64,000 nt of DNA from Reticulitermes speratus. Its lineage: Eukaryota; Arthropoda; Insecta; Blattodea; Rhinotermitidae. This document shows, piece by piece, positions 43,885 to 54,889 of the stretch. Location: assembly GCA_021186555.1 (NCBI GenBank), contig JAJKFL010000014.1, positions 28,350,033 to 28,414,032 on the forward strand, written 5' to 3'. A program made the translations under genes and the position numbers. The notes beneath the pieces are model-generated. The model saw only the letters and a program-made list of their open reading frames with translations. It searched no databases and was not told the DNA's origin. The number at the start of each line of letters is the position of its first letter. The stretch's first letter is position 1.

Positions 43885-44417
43885 TGTTTAACAAGACAGG
43901 CAGTATACTATAAACCTAAAATTGAGGCGCGTTCGCGTAACCATTGCGGCCGTGCAAAATCAGTAAGTATTGTATATTCTGAGTGTGTGTTTGTAGCCTT
44001 AGTTATCCAGCATGCAAAGCGCATGCCATATTATATTGTCATCTGTGGCCTGTCCGGCTCTACCATATTTTTTCACATTATCTCATAAACGGCACGAGTT
44101 TCGGGAAAAAGATGTTGAACGTAAAATGTGTGTTTTTAGTTTGTACAACTTTTTTCAGTAACATTTCTCATTCTGAGAAGAATTAAGCGAGATGTTGTGA
44201 TAAATGTACATAGGTCTTCATGTAAAGTACCCGTTATTCTTGTCAGATTTTAATGAAACTTGAATTTTTTTCAACAGATTTTCGAAAAATGCTTAAATAT
44301 CAAATTTCCTGGAAATCCGTGCATTGGGAGCCGAGTTGTTCCATGCGGACGGACGGACAGACAGACATGACGAAGCGAATAGTCGCCGTTCGCAATTTTG
44401 TGAACGCACCTAAAAAC
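43885..44417 (+). repeat. Unclassified dispersed repeat F, long copy
   Basis: Alignable over about 540 bp with 57151-57700. Shared blocks are 'gcgttcgcgtaaccattgc', 'cttagttatccagcatgcaa', 'tggcctgtccggctctacca', 'agaagaattaagcgagat', 'tttaatgaaacttgaat', 'tgttccatgcggacggacgg', 'agacatgacgaagc' and 'gtgaacgcacctaaaaac'. No inverted ends, poly-A tail or long frame is evident. It may be a LINE 3' UTR or a non-coding element. Confidence 0.85.
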
Positions 44418-44419
44418 TA

Positions 44420-45860
44420 GGTTACTTTCCATTTGAACCCTTTAAATGATACGGGTAACGGTATGTACCACCAGCTCGACTTATCACCAACTGCTTGTCA
44501 TATTTATGAATTTAATTTGGTCTCAGAATAAACAGATACGTCTGTTATGTTTCTGCTTGTCATTAGCCGACTCACGTTTGCACTAGAGACGTGTTGTGTT
44601 TTCGTGAATTAGGAACCTAATATTTACACATGAGCCGACTAAATGAAGTACAAAGTGACACTGCTTGTCTCGTACTCTGCTTGTGTACAACGCGTGCTGT
44701 TTGTTAGATTAACTTCTACGTGCATCTAATACATTCCATGAACATCGTGAGCAGTAGCAGGACTATAAGGTCTTTAGCTGACACGTGAAATTTGATTGCT
44801 GACAAGAAGCAAACACTGAATTATTTTTATGTATTGTTAAATTTAACTAATAGACAGGAAACGATATAACGATGTGCATATTTTCAGTTATTTGTCGCTG
44901 TGGCCCCGGAAGACGGTCAGTCGTGTAAATGCCAGATGAACACAGTAAGTGTGCTGGGTTGCGTCGTGACGAAACAGCGGTAGGTATAGATCTCGTTATG
45001 CATTGGGCATATGTGATATATGGTCTCAGTCGCCAGGTGGCGGGGCGGAAGGAAGCGGTCTCGAAACGAGGTGGCAACGAACACCCAGTGACGTAATGCA
45101 ATCTCCCCCGAAGAACGAAGATTTTGAACGGGGAGAATGATTCAGTATTGTATAGGCTTATTTGGATGAAATCACTGGAGCATTCAAAGTAACTAACTGG
45201 TTTTTCTTCTAGTATGCAAAGGTACACGTAAGCAGTTGTTCCGATGAACGTGCTACGTTTCTAAATTTACCTATTAAAGGTATCGCGTAGTTAGGATCCT
45301 GTAATAGTGCCAGAACCTTCTGAGCCTTATATGTTTCAGTGTGCGCGGCTGAGTTTCTGGACAGAGGTTGAATTCGTGCTGAAACCTGTATTTCTGAAAG
45401 TCGGAATCTTCTGTGTGACAGGTTAAGTAAAGTTTGAAAACTAGGTTGTTAGGTTAGTAGCTTTTGCAGTTCATATCTGGTAGGATGTTCGCCATTTGTG
45501 GAGTCGATACAGATGCAGCGCCTCACGACTTTATTATAATAAACGCAGGACAGGTAAGGACCGTGCATTGCGTTTTTCGATTGTTCTTAAAGTTGCAGTG
45601 TAGGGAGTTTAAAAATTGCCATATCCTATTGTCTTATTTAGTATTTAGAACTTACTGAAACTAAAACGTAGATTCACAGAGCCTGAGAAGAAAGTGCTGA
45701 CAGAGGTATTCAACACTAGAAGAGAGTAGAGAATTACGCTTGGGCAACTTTACAATTTTACTCTTCAGTTACTTCATTAGATTTGTTACATCACGAAGTG
45801 TAAAATGTAGTCCACATTGGAGAAATGAGACATGGGTATGAAATTTTGGCCGGATATCCT
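44420..45860. other. No recognisable gene
   Basis: A 126-codon minus frame (44847-45227) has no recognised motif. Nothing else is seen. Confidence 0.4.
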
Positions 45861-45866
45861 GTAGAG

Positions 45867-46010
45867 CAGGGGTGCACAAAATTTTCCAGTAGGAAGCACC
45901 TCAAAATTCTAGGCGCCTGAACGGCGAGATGAAGCAGGCTCCATACCGAGTACCTGCAAATGTTAGGCGCTGCCGTACAAAATTTAGTCACCCAGGATTT
46001 GTGCACCCCG
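45867..46010. mobile_element. Small hAT-type MITE, 144 bp
   Basis: The left end CAGGGGTGCACAAA and the inverse of the right end, CGGGGTGCACAAA, are near-identical inverted repeats of hAT style. The 8-bp flanks ctgtagag (45859-45866) and ctgtcggg (46011-46018) match at six of eight positions. No coding capacity; mobilisation would need a hAT transposase from elsewhere. Confidence 0.7.
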
Positions 46011-46203
46011 CTGTCGGGAAGGGTATCTTGGGAGACCTAGGGAAACCTGGGTGTAGATGAAACGATTCTGTTAAAAGGAATCTGTAGATGTGATGGAGTG
46101 GGTTGGCTTTAATAGCTAAGGGAATTGTCGGCTTTTATGGATATAATATACAACTTTTTGGGTCCATTAAATCAAGGGATTTCTTAACAACCTTAGCAAC
46201 CAT

Positions 46204-46490
46204 AACTGGGCCGGGATAGCTCAGTCGGTATAGGGACTCGCTACGGGCTGGACGGTCCGGGGATCGAATTCCGGTGGGGGCGAGATTTTCGGCACCCGTT
46301 CAGACCGGCCCTGGAGCCACCCAGTCTCCTATACATGGGGTACCGTGTCATTCCCGGGGGTAAATCGCGGGGGCGTGGCGTTAACCTCGCACCCCCATCT
46401 AACGCAGAGGTTAAAGAAAGAGTAGACTATACCTCTGCTTTCCCACGCCCGTGCCTTCGTGGAATGTTACAGGGCGTACATTACCTTTAT
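46204..46490 (+). mobile_element. SINE family A, full length, exact target duplication
   Basis: A-box 'tagctcagtcgg', B-box 'ggatcgaattcc', body 'gggggtaaatcgcggggg', tail 'acattacctttat'. The exact 12-bp duplication cttagcaaccat lies at 46192-46203 and 46491-46502. Both promoter boxes are intact. Confidence 0.93.
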
Positions 46491-46504
46491 CTTAGCAACC
46501 ATCA

Positions 46505-47280
46505 GCTTTTCAGGGAAGACCTTCGTCATGCAGTTTGTCATGTATAAACATTAGTCCTATAGTATGGGTCGCTACACACCACAGATTCTACACACAGAGC
46601 ACTTTTGGCCCAGCCGTTATGCATGCGCTTTGCGTTAGACAGGTAGGTTGTAGGGGGAGTGTGCCTAATTCGAATTTCGGCAAGGCAATTTTATCCTAAC
46701 ATTTTCCTGATTTACTTCACGTTTTTTCAATAAGATGCAGTTAAGTGACTATGATCGCATCCATTTCCACTAGCCAGAGATAAAAATTACGACGCCATTT
46801 TACAGACATACGTGAAATTTCACTCTGACACCAAGGACTACGGCCGACTGAAAAAGACTCAGAAATGCTGGCATAGAGCCCATTACGGAATTAAGTGGAT
46901 TGAATGGGCGGTTCCTCGCATGTTCGGCCTTGGCAATGTATCGTATCACGCTGTAAAATGATGGAAACTGGAAAAAAAAAAACCCTTCATGTAGTTAGAA
47001 GTGCACAGATGTAGAGCGCATCGGCAATTTTACTGCACGGTCCACAAAGAATTTGTCACAGTGTGGCTATAATCGTGTTAAAAGTGACGTTATTCTGTAT
47101 GTGTTTTAAATGTCGTGAACTTCCATGCGTTTGATGATTCAAGTCTTCGCGAAAAGCGCGGCTGCTCTTTTAGGACTGCGTGACTTTGAAAATGAAGGCA
47201 GTACTGTCGTTCGAAACATCGGCAGCCGTTTATAAGTCGACGCGGCGTAATTTACCGGCAAACTTGAATCATCAGCAACG
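46505..47280. other. No recognisable gene; tRNA-like and GAAAC scraps
   Basis: 46620-46690 has a B-box-like 'taattcgaatttcgg'. At 47195-47225 'atgaaggc...gttcgaaacatcggcag' is a degenerate copy of the recurrent motif. Nothing more. Confidence 0.35.
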
Positions 47281-47285
47281 TTCTT

Positions 47286-47301
47286 GGGGGGGGGGGGGGG
47301 G
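47286..47301 (+). repeat. G16 homopolymer
   Basis: Sixteen Gs, the third long G tract of the window. Confidence 0.9.
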
Positions 47302-47547
47302 TCTCAGACCTTACGTGCTTTTGCACTACAGTGATGGCTGTTTTCAGCTGCTCCAGATGCGTATTGTGTACGCTGTCGTTTTGATACGCCATTATATTTC
47401 TTGAGAAATGTTTATGTGCAGGCATTTAGTTCGCTCGCGACTACTAACATAACTAGGCATGGAACAGAGTACGACTTGTGTGACTCCTGACAGTTTCTGC
47501 CTTTTTCGGAACCTGAGGGTTTATTTATGTGTTTGCCACCGAACGTA

Positions 47548-47880
47548 ACCTGAGCCAGATACATCTAATTCACAGCCTCACACCCATTTTTCTTGATCCA
47601 TTTTAATATTATCCTTCATCTACCGTTTGTTTTCCAATGTGGTCTCTTACGTTCAGGTTTTCCGACTCAGATCTTCTTTGAACGTACTCTGTGCATGCTA
47701 CATTCCCTGACCATCTCATGCTTTTTTATTTGAGTTCTAGTATTGTTTGGAGATTGAAAATTATGATGCTTTTCATTATGTAATTTTCTTCATCCTCCTG
47801 TTACTGTGTCTGTCGCTGTCATGTCCAAGTATTCTCAACAGCCAGTTCTCAAACACCTTCAATATATTTTTCCCGAAGAG
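47548..47880 (-). pseudogene. LINE ORF2 C-terminal fragment, decayed
   Basis: Inverse of the 33285-33620 family: 'gagatggtcagggaatgtag', then the 'aaaatggatcaagaaaaatg' region in place of the 'RWEDNIKMD' codons. It extends upstream to the 'ttgagaactggctgttgag' block that also follows the copy at 17075. Frames are broken throughout. Confidence 0.65.
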
Positions 47881-48109
47881 TGACAGACGAATAAAAGTCA
47901 ACAAAACCGTAGTTTTGTATTCCTGTAAACACTGAAGAAGGGGGGTGGGGTAATTTCAGTCCTCACTTGGATCGAGTTTGTGACACATTGTTTGACCATC
48001 CGTCAACATATGACGTAATGACATGATCTCAGATGACACGTAAAAGTGCACATACTTTAATTACCTGCCTGCGTAATGTCTTTATACGAATATGTGGCGG
48101 TACAGATTA

Positions 48110-48290
48110 GTGCGACCCAGGGCCTCTCATTTTCTGGGTTTCTGAATCGTGTTTGTACGTATGTGGTAGGGCCTAGTACCCTTCAGACGAGGGATCGACC
48201 CATCGCAATGTCTGTACCCCCACTTTACAACACGAACAGAAAAGCGAGTCCATCATGCCCAGAGTGGGATTGGAACCCACGATCGCATGC
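48110..48290 (-). mobile_element. SINE family D, diverged
   Basis: On the minus strand: B-box 'gggttccaatccc', 'gggcatgatggactcgc', 'gggtcgatccctcgtctg' and 'actaggccctaccaca'. The head and end are eroded. Confidence 0.55.
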
Positions 48291-48362
48291 AGTTATTTTT
48301 ACATGATTTTGTTAGTGTCAGTGTTACTGGTTATTAATGAGGCAACAGGATGCCGACAGTGT

Positions 48363-48658
48363 AAAGGTAAAGTTGTCCTTGTGCACGCCATGATGTACGG
48401 CGGGGCGGATTACGGTGCAGCTTAACTCATTCTTAACCTCGACATTACATGGAGATGAATGGTCAGCTTCATGCTCCTGCCGATTTACTTACGGGGCAAG
48501 AGTCCCCGTTACGCATTGAATAGAAGACTGGGTGGACACCAGAGCTAGTCTGAACGCTTTGGAGAAGAGAACTCTTGCCCGTACCAGGAATCGAACCATG
48601 ATTCATGGGTTTTACAGCCCGCAGTCTAGCCACTATAGTGGCTACGCTATCCCGGTTG
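48363..48658 (-). mobile_element. SINE family A variant
   Basis: On the minus strand: head 'aaccgggatagcgtagccac', B-box 'tggttcgattcctgg', 'gttcagactagctctgg', 'cgtaacggggactcttgcc' and 'tgtaatgtcgaggttaaga', with tail 'aactttacctttac'. The head has an extra arm-like insertion compared with other copies. Confidence 0.82.
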
Positions 48659-48659
48659 C

Positions 48660-50680
48660 TAATAAGTCAGTAAGCATTGAGTACAGGCTTTATGTTTTGA
48701 TTTCTCAAAAGCAGTAGGTGCTTCACCAGAGCCAACACAAGAGGCTGGAGCTGCATCTTCGTCGTATAGGTCTACCCATACAATAGTCTAGTCCACAAAG
48801 AGCATTGTGAATGTGTTGTGATATTCGGGGGTTAATCTACAGATAATATTCCGTGCTAAATTCGAGGCTGACGCGACACTGAGCCCTAGTAGCAAATTAG
48901 ACGTATGTGTCTGGTGTAGCTATTGTTAACATATAATAAATTACATAACACACATTCATTGATTAAAAATCTTCGCTGCTTCCGTGCCTACGCCGATTTT
49001 CGATCCAGCGGAAGACCAGCGTATCATTGCTTTGCTTCATGAACTGCTGTTGGTCATATTGACTGACAGAGGGGCGGATGGCGCTGTCCATCTGAAGTGA
49101 CCTCTCAGGGCACATATAATTACAGGAAGCGTTTTACACAGGCGAGTGATTTGCGTGTTACCTGTCCGCATCGGCCTCAGTACCTCTTGTGTATATCAGT
49201 GAGAAACTTAGTTTTGTTATATGAATTTGTATTTTAAACTTTTTCGATTTTGTAACTCTGTCTTTCTTGGTACTTAACGCTACAAACACGATTTCCTCAT
49301 GTGGAGTGTCGTCTCCTGGGACGAAGTAGAAATTTTCCTGCAGAAGTACGTAAGATGATCAGTTAGAAAGTCGCGAAAAGTACTTGAGATGTCGAAAATG
49401 CAGAACTCGCTCGTTGTAAAGAAGGCGTATGTACCTTGTACATCTACGTCGTTCACGTTGCCTCTGTGCCTGAGGTCTACGGCATGGAGAGCTGTATAGC
49501 CTACAGTAATCCCTCGGTTTGCGAGCTAAATTAATTCCTCGGGAACTGCTCGTTAAGACGAACACTCTTAATACGGAAATTAATATTCAGTGACTTCCTA
49601 ACAATTAATAAATTTTAATTATTTTGATAGGTCAAAGATATCTCCCCCAAAATACAAATTTCATCTTAATACAACACATGACGGTACGGAAGTGTGAAAT
49701 AATAATACTGTTGGCCAATTACTGTATTTAAATAACCTATTAACCATTTACCTGTTCACAGACATTGCTTACATAATTAAAGTCGTATTGAGAATGCACA
49801 TAAATTGGGACCTGGTCTTGTTATTAAATATGAGACACAGCAATTCCTTGGGATTTCTTCGATGTTAAATGATGATTTTCCTTTGTTAAACATTTGTTCC
49901 TCTTCCAGTCTTCTTAGTAATTTCTTATCATTCTAATGCAAGCTGTGCCTTTGTTGTTGTTACTATTACGTATAACGTTAAATTCCTGGTGGTACTCAGA
50001 CGCAATGAGTTGCAGCTCTGTACGCGCACATCCGTTTTTAGCTACACAGAAGTTAGACATATGCTAATAGTGACCGTTTGAAGAGGAAGTAATGGACATC
50101 ATAGCCTGTATGGGAATTCAGTTCGTACTTCACAGAGAATACTGTGCTTCCATTAGAAAGACCAGTTTTTGAAAGATGTACAGAAAAGATCGCTGTTTGT
50201 TTTATCGTACGGAACTCATAATCATACTGTGTGGGAAAAATTATGTATATAGTCTTTAATTTTGAACCTGACATACTAGTTTCATCTGATATTTAAAAGG
50301 GGCAATTAAAGAATGTGGTGGCGGGGAGAAGAATGGACGTCTTCGTGAATTTAAATTACTAACATTTTGAGCTTAGTGTGTAAGGGAAAGGAGCCGAATA
50401 AGAGAGAACTTCTTTTGACATTGTGTAATTAGAAAATTATTCAACAATTTTTACTGTAGATAAGGAAAATCTTCAGAAACACATTCTATTTTATGCTGAA
50501 ACTGTTATGAATACATAGCCTGTTTCAGGAGTATAGAGGTCTCAGTACAAAAATGTGTTGCTGTGTTAACATATCACTGGTATGTTAAATACACACGGTG
50601 CCGTAATGTCAGATAGTCAGCTTTTCGCATTATAACCTAAGTTTTACATTTATTCTGCGTATGGGGCTCACAAAGGTAGT
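48660..50680. other. Long stretch with no recognisable feature
   Basis: About 2 kb of AT-rich sequence without recognised repeats or supported frames. Confidence 0.4.
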
Positions 50681-50689
50681 CATCATGCA

Positions 50690-50875
50690 CCCAACCATAC
50701 CACTTCACACACCGGGCCCGTTCTCGTCGTGCTTATCATGCGACAAAAGGTTATATAGAATAAGCACGCTGCATCCCCAGCGCCAATTTCTTCATCCGAG
50801 TCATCAGTTTCAAATTTATTTCCCTCTGAGTCACCACCTGACTCTTGTACGTCTACTTTCCCCTTTTTGAAGATT
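50690..50875 (-). pseudogene. Possible pogo/Tigger-like transposase C-terminal tail
   Basis: On the minus strand the frame gives GKVDVQESGGDSEG, then NKFETDDSDEEIGAGDAACL. A frameshift leads to LSHDKHDENG, and a further one to a GWVHDDYLCE-like stretch. An acidic Asp/Ser linker followed by a Cys-rich end recalls the tail of pogo/Tigger-like transposases. Neither the catalytic domain nor the DNA-binding domain is present. Identification rests on memory of that tail and is tentative. Confidence 0.4.
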
Positions 50876-50879
50876 TTTT

Positions 50880-52940
50880 ATTCTTGAAGACAATATCTCG
50901 TACTAGAAACTTGCCATCTTGAGTCGTAAATTCGTAAATAATAATTCAAAGTTAAGATCACCTTTTGAAAAGACAAGTAACAGGTGTATATTATAGCTCA
51001 CTTTGTGGACTGTTAATGTATGCTAATGAATTAAAAATCTGGATTTATATATCTGAATTTATCCTAGGCAGGATAAATGATGTATGCACAGCCCTGTCAA
51101 AAACTTCAGAACTGGAAAATATTGAATACTGTTCCACGCTGTTTACCCTACAATACACAGCTTCCTGTTGCTCACTGACAATCTTGCAAGGTCCCAGTGA
51201 AGCAGTTAACATGGTTAGCACCAGATATCAGCATTTATATTGGCCGAAACTGAGGTGGCTCATTTTACGAAACTATAGCCTCATTTCCCCTGTTGACGGT
51301 GCTTCTTGTCAGCAAGTTTAAAGAATTTCATTCTGCCCATCTGTTACATGTGAATATATGTCTGGAATAAAGTAAATATGTGTAAAATGATCAGTAAGCT
51401 ATATAAAATAATGAATAATTATAAAATGTAGTGCAAGACCTTACGTATAATATTTAACAACACTTAAGTACAAAAACGGCAGTCTCAAATATTTGGTGAC
51501 TAGGAATCCAAGTATATTGACAGTTGGAGTTGCAGCTTCTGAGTGCACGAGGAAAGCGTGTCAGTAAGTCTTGCCAGCTGAGAAGTTGTGGCCAGAAGCG
51601 ACAAGAGTTGTGAGAACGAAATAAAAGCTGTTTGCGTAAGCTACTGACCCACATCTTTAGTAAGACAGTTTCATACACATGCGATATTGAAGTCGATGAA
51701 GATGTCTGCTACCGGCGGAAGCCGCACTCCGCGTTAATAACTGACATTCCGTGTATCCTCGTTCTCGATTTATTATTGTCTGGGAAACTGGTCTTCTTCC
51801 TCCATAAGAAACCTGGAGAAGGCCTGCCTCTTGTGAGTCGTCTGTGGGAGCCAGTAGATTAATTTGGCTTTAAAGGAAGGTAGTAAGAATGTCAAGTTTT
51901 AAGCCTAAGAATTATTCTGAGAATCAGACAAAGCACGTAGTTTAATTTGGACGAGCAAAGATGTCACTATGCTCTGAAGGTTAATTGAATACAGGAGTAG
52001 TATTACTAAAACAATATTAATTTCTGAGTTAGTGAATTGTATATAAGTACTATTATATTTTACTGTATTGGGCCTGTTTTTAATGCATCATATACTGACG
52101 AGTCCGAAAAATAAGTACACATATTAGGGCGTGATGTTGACCCTTTAGGAGTGTGTAATAATTTGCATTGGATGTAGACACCTCGCTTATGATTGTTTTG
52201 GAAAATACAGCAGTTTATATCATTCAAAATAAATATAACTAATTACTGAACTTCGAACCGTCGTGTTGTAATATAGAACATAGAAGACTGATATGTCCAG
52301 AGTGCAAGAAGGTGACAAGTCGTGCAGGTAGTCACGACATTAACCATCTTTTATTAAACACAAAGGTTCATGACGCTACCACGGCCACAAAAACCCGTAA
52401 ATTTGTACTCTGTAGGTCACGGAAACTTAATTGATGTTGGCGGTTATTATGTGCAAATCAGTAGCTGGAATATACTTTTTGTGTTTTTCAGTTCCGTCGA
52501 AAACATCTTTATCGCATTCGTATGAATGGTTTGTTATGTTACCAGGTGGAGAATTTCAAGCAGCGGGCTTTCACATGTATAAGCAGAAGTAAATGTGTAC
52601 CGCAAATACGTACCTTGTACATTCTAATATTCATTTGCGACGTACAAATCTGGTGTTGTCATAGCTACTTAGGTCATAGCTACTAATTGTAGGCCTCCTA
52701 TAGATTCTGTCACTCTCTTTACGGTAAAAGCACATATCTTCTTGTATTTCGCTTAATATCACTATATGATCAAGCTTCAAATATTAGAGATGTACACCTC
52801 AATAACGTCCATGTTTGTTTGAATGTACGAATTATTGGTATGATTAGCGGTTTGATAAAATTGGAGTAATGTTTCCTCTGTAAAGTTGTAGTTATATTTT
52901 GCTGTCTGAAACTATAATTAAGTTTACTTATAATATTTTA
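50880..52940. other. Long stretch with no recognisable feature
   Basis: A 118-codon frame (50965-51321, +) has no recognised motif. Nothing else is seen. Confidence 0.4.
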
Positions 52941-52944
52941 GTAC

Positions 52945-53069
52945 AGCCCCAGATAGCAGTTTAATCAATCTGTGTAGAACCCCAGATAGCAAGTTTTAAT
53001 CAAAATCTGTGTAGAAACCCCCAGATAGCAAGTTTAATCAAATCTGTGTAGAAACCCAGTAGCAGTTTA
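52945..53069. repeat. Tandem repeat, 33-40 bp unit, interrupted by a SINE
   Basis: Unit 'agatagcagtttaatcaat' plus 'ctgtgtagaacccc' starts at 52951, 52984 and 53024. A fourth copy starts near 53058 and stops at 'agttta'. After the SINE it resumes at 53335 with 'agtttaatcaaaatg'. Unit length varies through short homopolymer changes. Confidence 0.85.
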
Positions 53070-53334
53070 CAAGCGTGCCGGCTCAGGCGGTTAGTCGCCG
53101 GCCTCTCACCACGGAGGCCCGGGTTCGGTCCCAGGTCAAGTCCATGTGAGATTTGTGGTGGACAAAGTGGCACTGGGACAGGTTTTTCTCCGAGTTGTCG
53201 GTTTTCCCCTGTCAATTTCATTCCACTGGTGCTCCATTAATTGTAAAAATTGGTAAAAAGCTGCTCATCTCATCTTCATTGGGGTTGCATACAAAGCCTT
53301 CAGGCTGTGGTGCGAGGGCCCTTCATAAAAAAAA
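53070..53334 (+). mobile_element. SINE family C inserted in a tandem repeat
   Basis: Head 'cggctcaggcggttagtcgc', B-box 'gggttcggtccc', body 'gagatttgtggtggacaaag' and 'ccactggtgctccatta', tail 'gccttcaggctgtggtgcg' with an A-run. The 6-bp flank agttta occurs at 53064-53069 and 53335-53340. The host repeat continues on both sides. Confidence 0.92.
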
Positions 53335-53344
53335 AGTTTAATCA

Positions 53345-53915
53345 AAATGGGTGCAGTATTTTCGGAGATGTAACATACGGACAGATTTATGGAGGTCATC
53401 CCCTCTATGTACATTCATAACGCCTGACATTCGTCTAAATAATATTCAAACTTCCGTTCTTACCCCCACAGAAAACACGTTTATAGAAATAATAGTTGTT
53501 GTTTAGTTATATTTCGAGGTTGTCAGTATATCCAACTATATGACGTAGCTTTGTTGGATCTTGATTGTTTGGGAAGGATGTGTCCTAATTTGAGTTAAGA
53601 TCTTAGTATTCGCCTTTAAGGGCTGAAAAAAAAAGACCTACACCATCTTACCCGGCAAAATTGCTCATTATCTCAAATATGTGAAACCCATAGAAAATCC
53701 TGGCCACAGTGCAGTTTTTTAATGTAATAGGTGGTACATGTAGCGACCACTAGGCTTTAAAGGGTGAAGGCACCCATGCGTGACTGTAGCGTTGTTATAT
53801 GAATTGGTCCTTCACATTGAAAAGTTTCCTGAAGTGTGGGATCACATGGGATACACATTTGTTGCGTGCTTCCGGAGAGAATACAATCGTGTTGCGTAAT
53901 GCAGTGGAAAGCCCG
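53345..53915. other. No recognisable gene
   Basis: 53340-53440 may be the remainder of an older interspersed repeat ('cggagatgtaacatacggac'). Nothing else is recognised. Confidence 0.35.
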
Positions 53916-53919
53916 TGTC

Positions 53920-54078
53920 GCTTGCTTCTCTGTTGTGACCAGTTAGTGTTTAATTGCCAGCTGTTGTTGCTTGCTTCTCTGTTGTGACCAGTTAGTGTTT
54001 AATTGCCAGCTGTTGTTGCTTGCTTCTCTGTTGTGACCACTTAGAGTTTAATTGCCTCCTGTTGCTTGCTTCTCTGTC
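53920..54078. repeat. 49-bp tandem repeat, about 3.3 copies
   Basis: 'gcttgcttctctg' starts at 53920, 53969, 54018 and 54064. The first two units are virtually identical; the third and fourth carry changes and a 3-base loss. Confidence 0.93.
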
Positions 54079-54124
54079 GATGTCTGCTGTTGGTTTCGTC
54101 TTTACCAAAGAACAGGTAAAAATA

Positions 54125-54665
54125 CAGTGTGATTCAGGAGGAGAGGTCGATATTTTGTGAGGTGATAGTCTCAGTCATTGTGAGAAAAAATTTCGTATTA
54201 ACATGTGTCTATTTCTGAATGGTTACCGATGTAAAGCTGTTTGAATCTGCAAATACAAAAGCATTGTGAATGGTAATAAAGGTAGAAAAATTGTTAATTG
54301 TATTTTAATTTCAATTTAATGTTAAGATGACAAATGTTTTACAGTTCGCAATAAATGTTCGAAAATTCCACCGTCGACCTCAATGCACTTTGCAGCTCGT
54401 GTGCGAAGATGGCGTATTGTTCGTCTGAATTGATATTCAAGTTCCTTTATGTGGGCAGCAGCATCCAAAATGCGAGGGAGTAATTCGTCTCTTATATCCA
54501 CGTTTCTTTTGTAAACTTCGATCTTCATCCAACCCCACAAACAGTCTAATGGATTTAGGTATTGAGGTTCAAACAGCTCTATCTCGGTAACCGTTCGGAA
54601 TTAAACACATGTTCATATGAACTTTTTTCTCACAATGACCGATACTATGACGTTCCAAAATATAA
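54125..54665. mobile_element. Second mariner/Tc1-type deletion derivative
   Basis: The left end CAGTGTGATTCAGGAGGA follows a TA at 54123-54124. The segment 54164-54242 ('tcagtcattgtgagaaaa', 'aacatgtgt', 'ggttaccga', 'agctgtttg') is the reverse complement of 54571-54655 with scattered mismatches, giving inverted repeats of about 80 bp or more. The outermost right end is lost in AT-rich simple sequence. The interior encodes only a transposase C-terminus. Confidence 0.75.
54322..54571 (-). pseudogene. Mariner-type transposase C-terminal fragment
   Basis: Read on the minus strand: EPQYLNPLDCLWGWMK, then IEVYKRNVDIRDELLPRILD, a helical stretch with AAHIKELEYQFRRTIRHLR, and the end AAKCIEVDGGIFEHLL. 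The catalytic aspartate of 'NPLD' and the 'CIE..GG.FEHLL' ending fit mariner/Tc1-like transposases. The N-terminal two thirds is missing and the fragment begins right at the inner edge of the inverted repeat. It differs from the fragments at 4189 and 19205, so a separate lineage. Confidence 0.85.
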
Positions 54666-54669
54666 TAAT

Positions 54670-54885
54670 TAAGAATAAGAAATAATATAATAAATAATAA
54701 TAAGAATAATTCATTTTGGTTCTTCAATGGGTATTTATTAACGTGTAGGCTTAACAGCACATGTCTATAATAAAGAATAATAATAATTCAGTTCAATTCA
54801 ATTCAATGGTATTTATTAATATATAATATAATATAATAATATAATATAATTATAATTAATAATAATAATAATAATAATAAGGGAT
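54670..54885. repeat. AT-rich simple sequence
   Basis: Degenerate (AAT)n and (ATAAT)n tracts, ending in about eight clean AAT units at 54858-54881. Confidence 0.9.
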
Positions 54886-54889
54886 GGGA

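Noticed and set aside
44847-45227. 126-codon minus frame
   Set aside because: No recognised motif; includes a GAAAC-type repeat scrap on the other strand.
50965-51321. 118-codon frame upstream of the pogo-like tail
   Set aside because: On the opposite strand to the tail, with no transposase motif.
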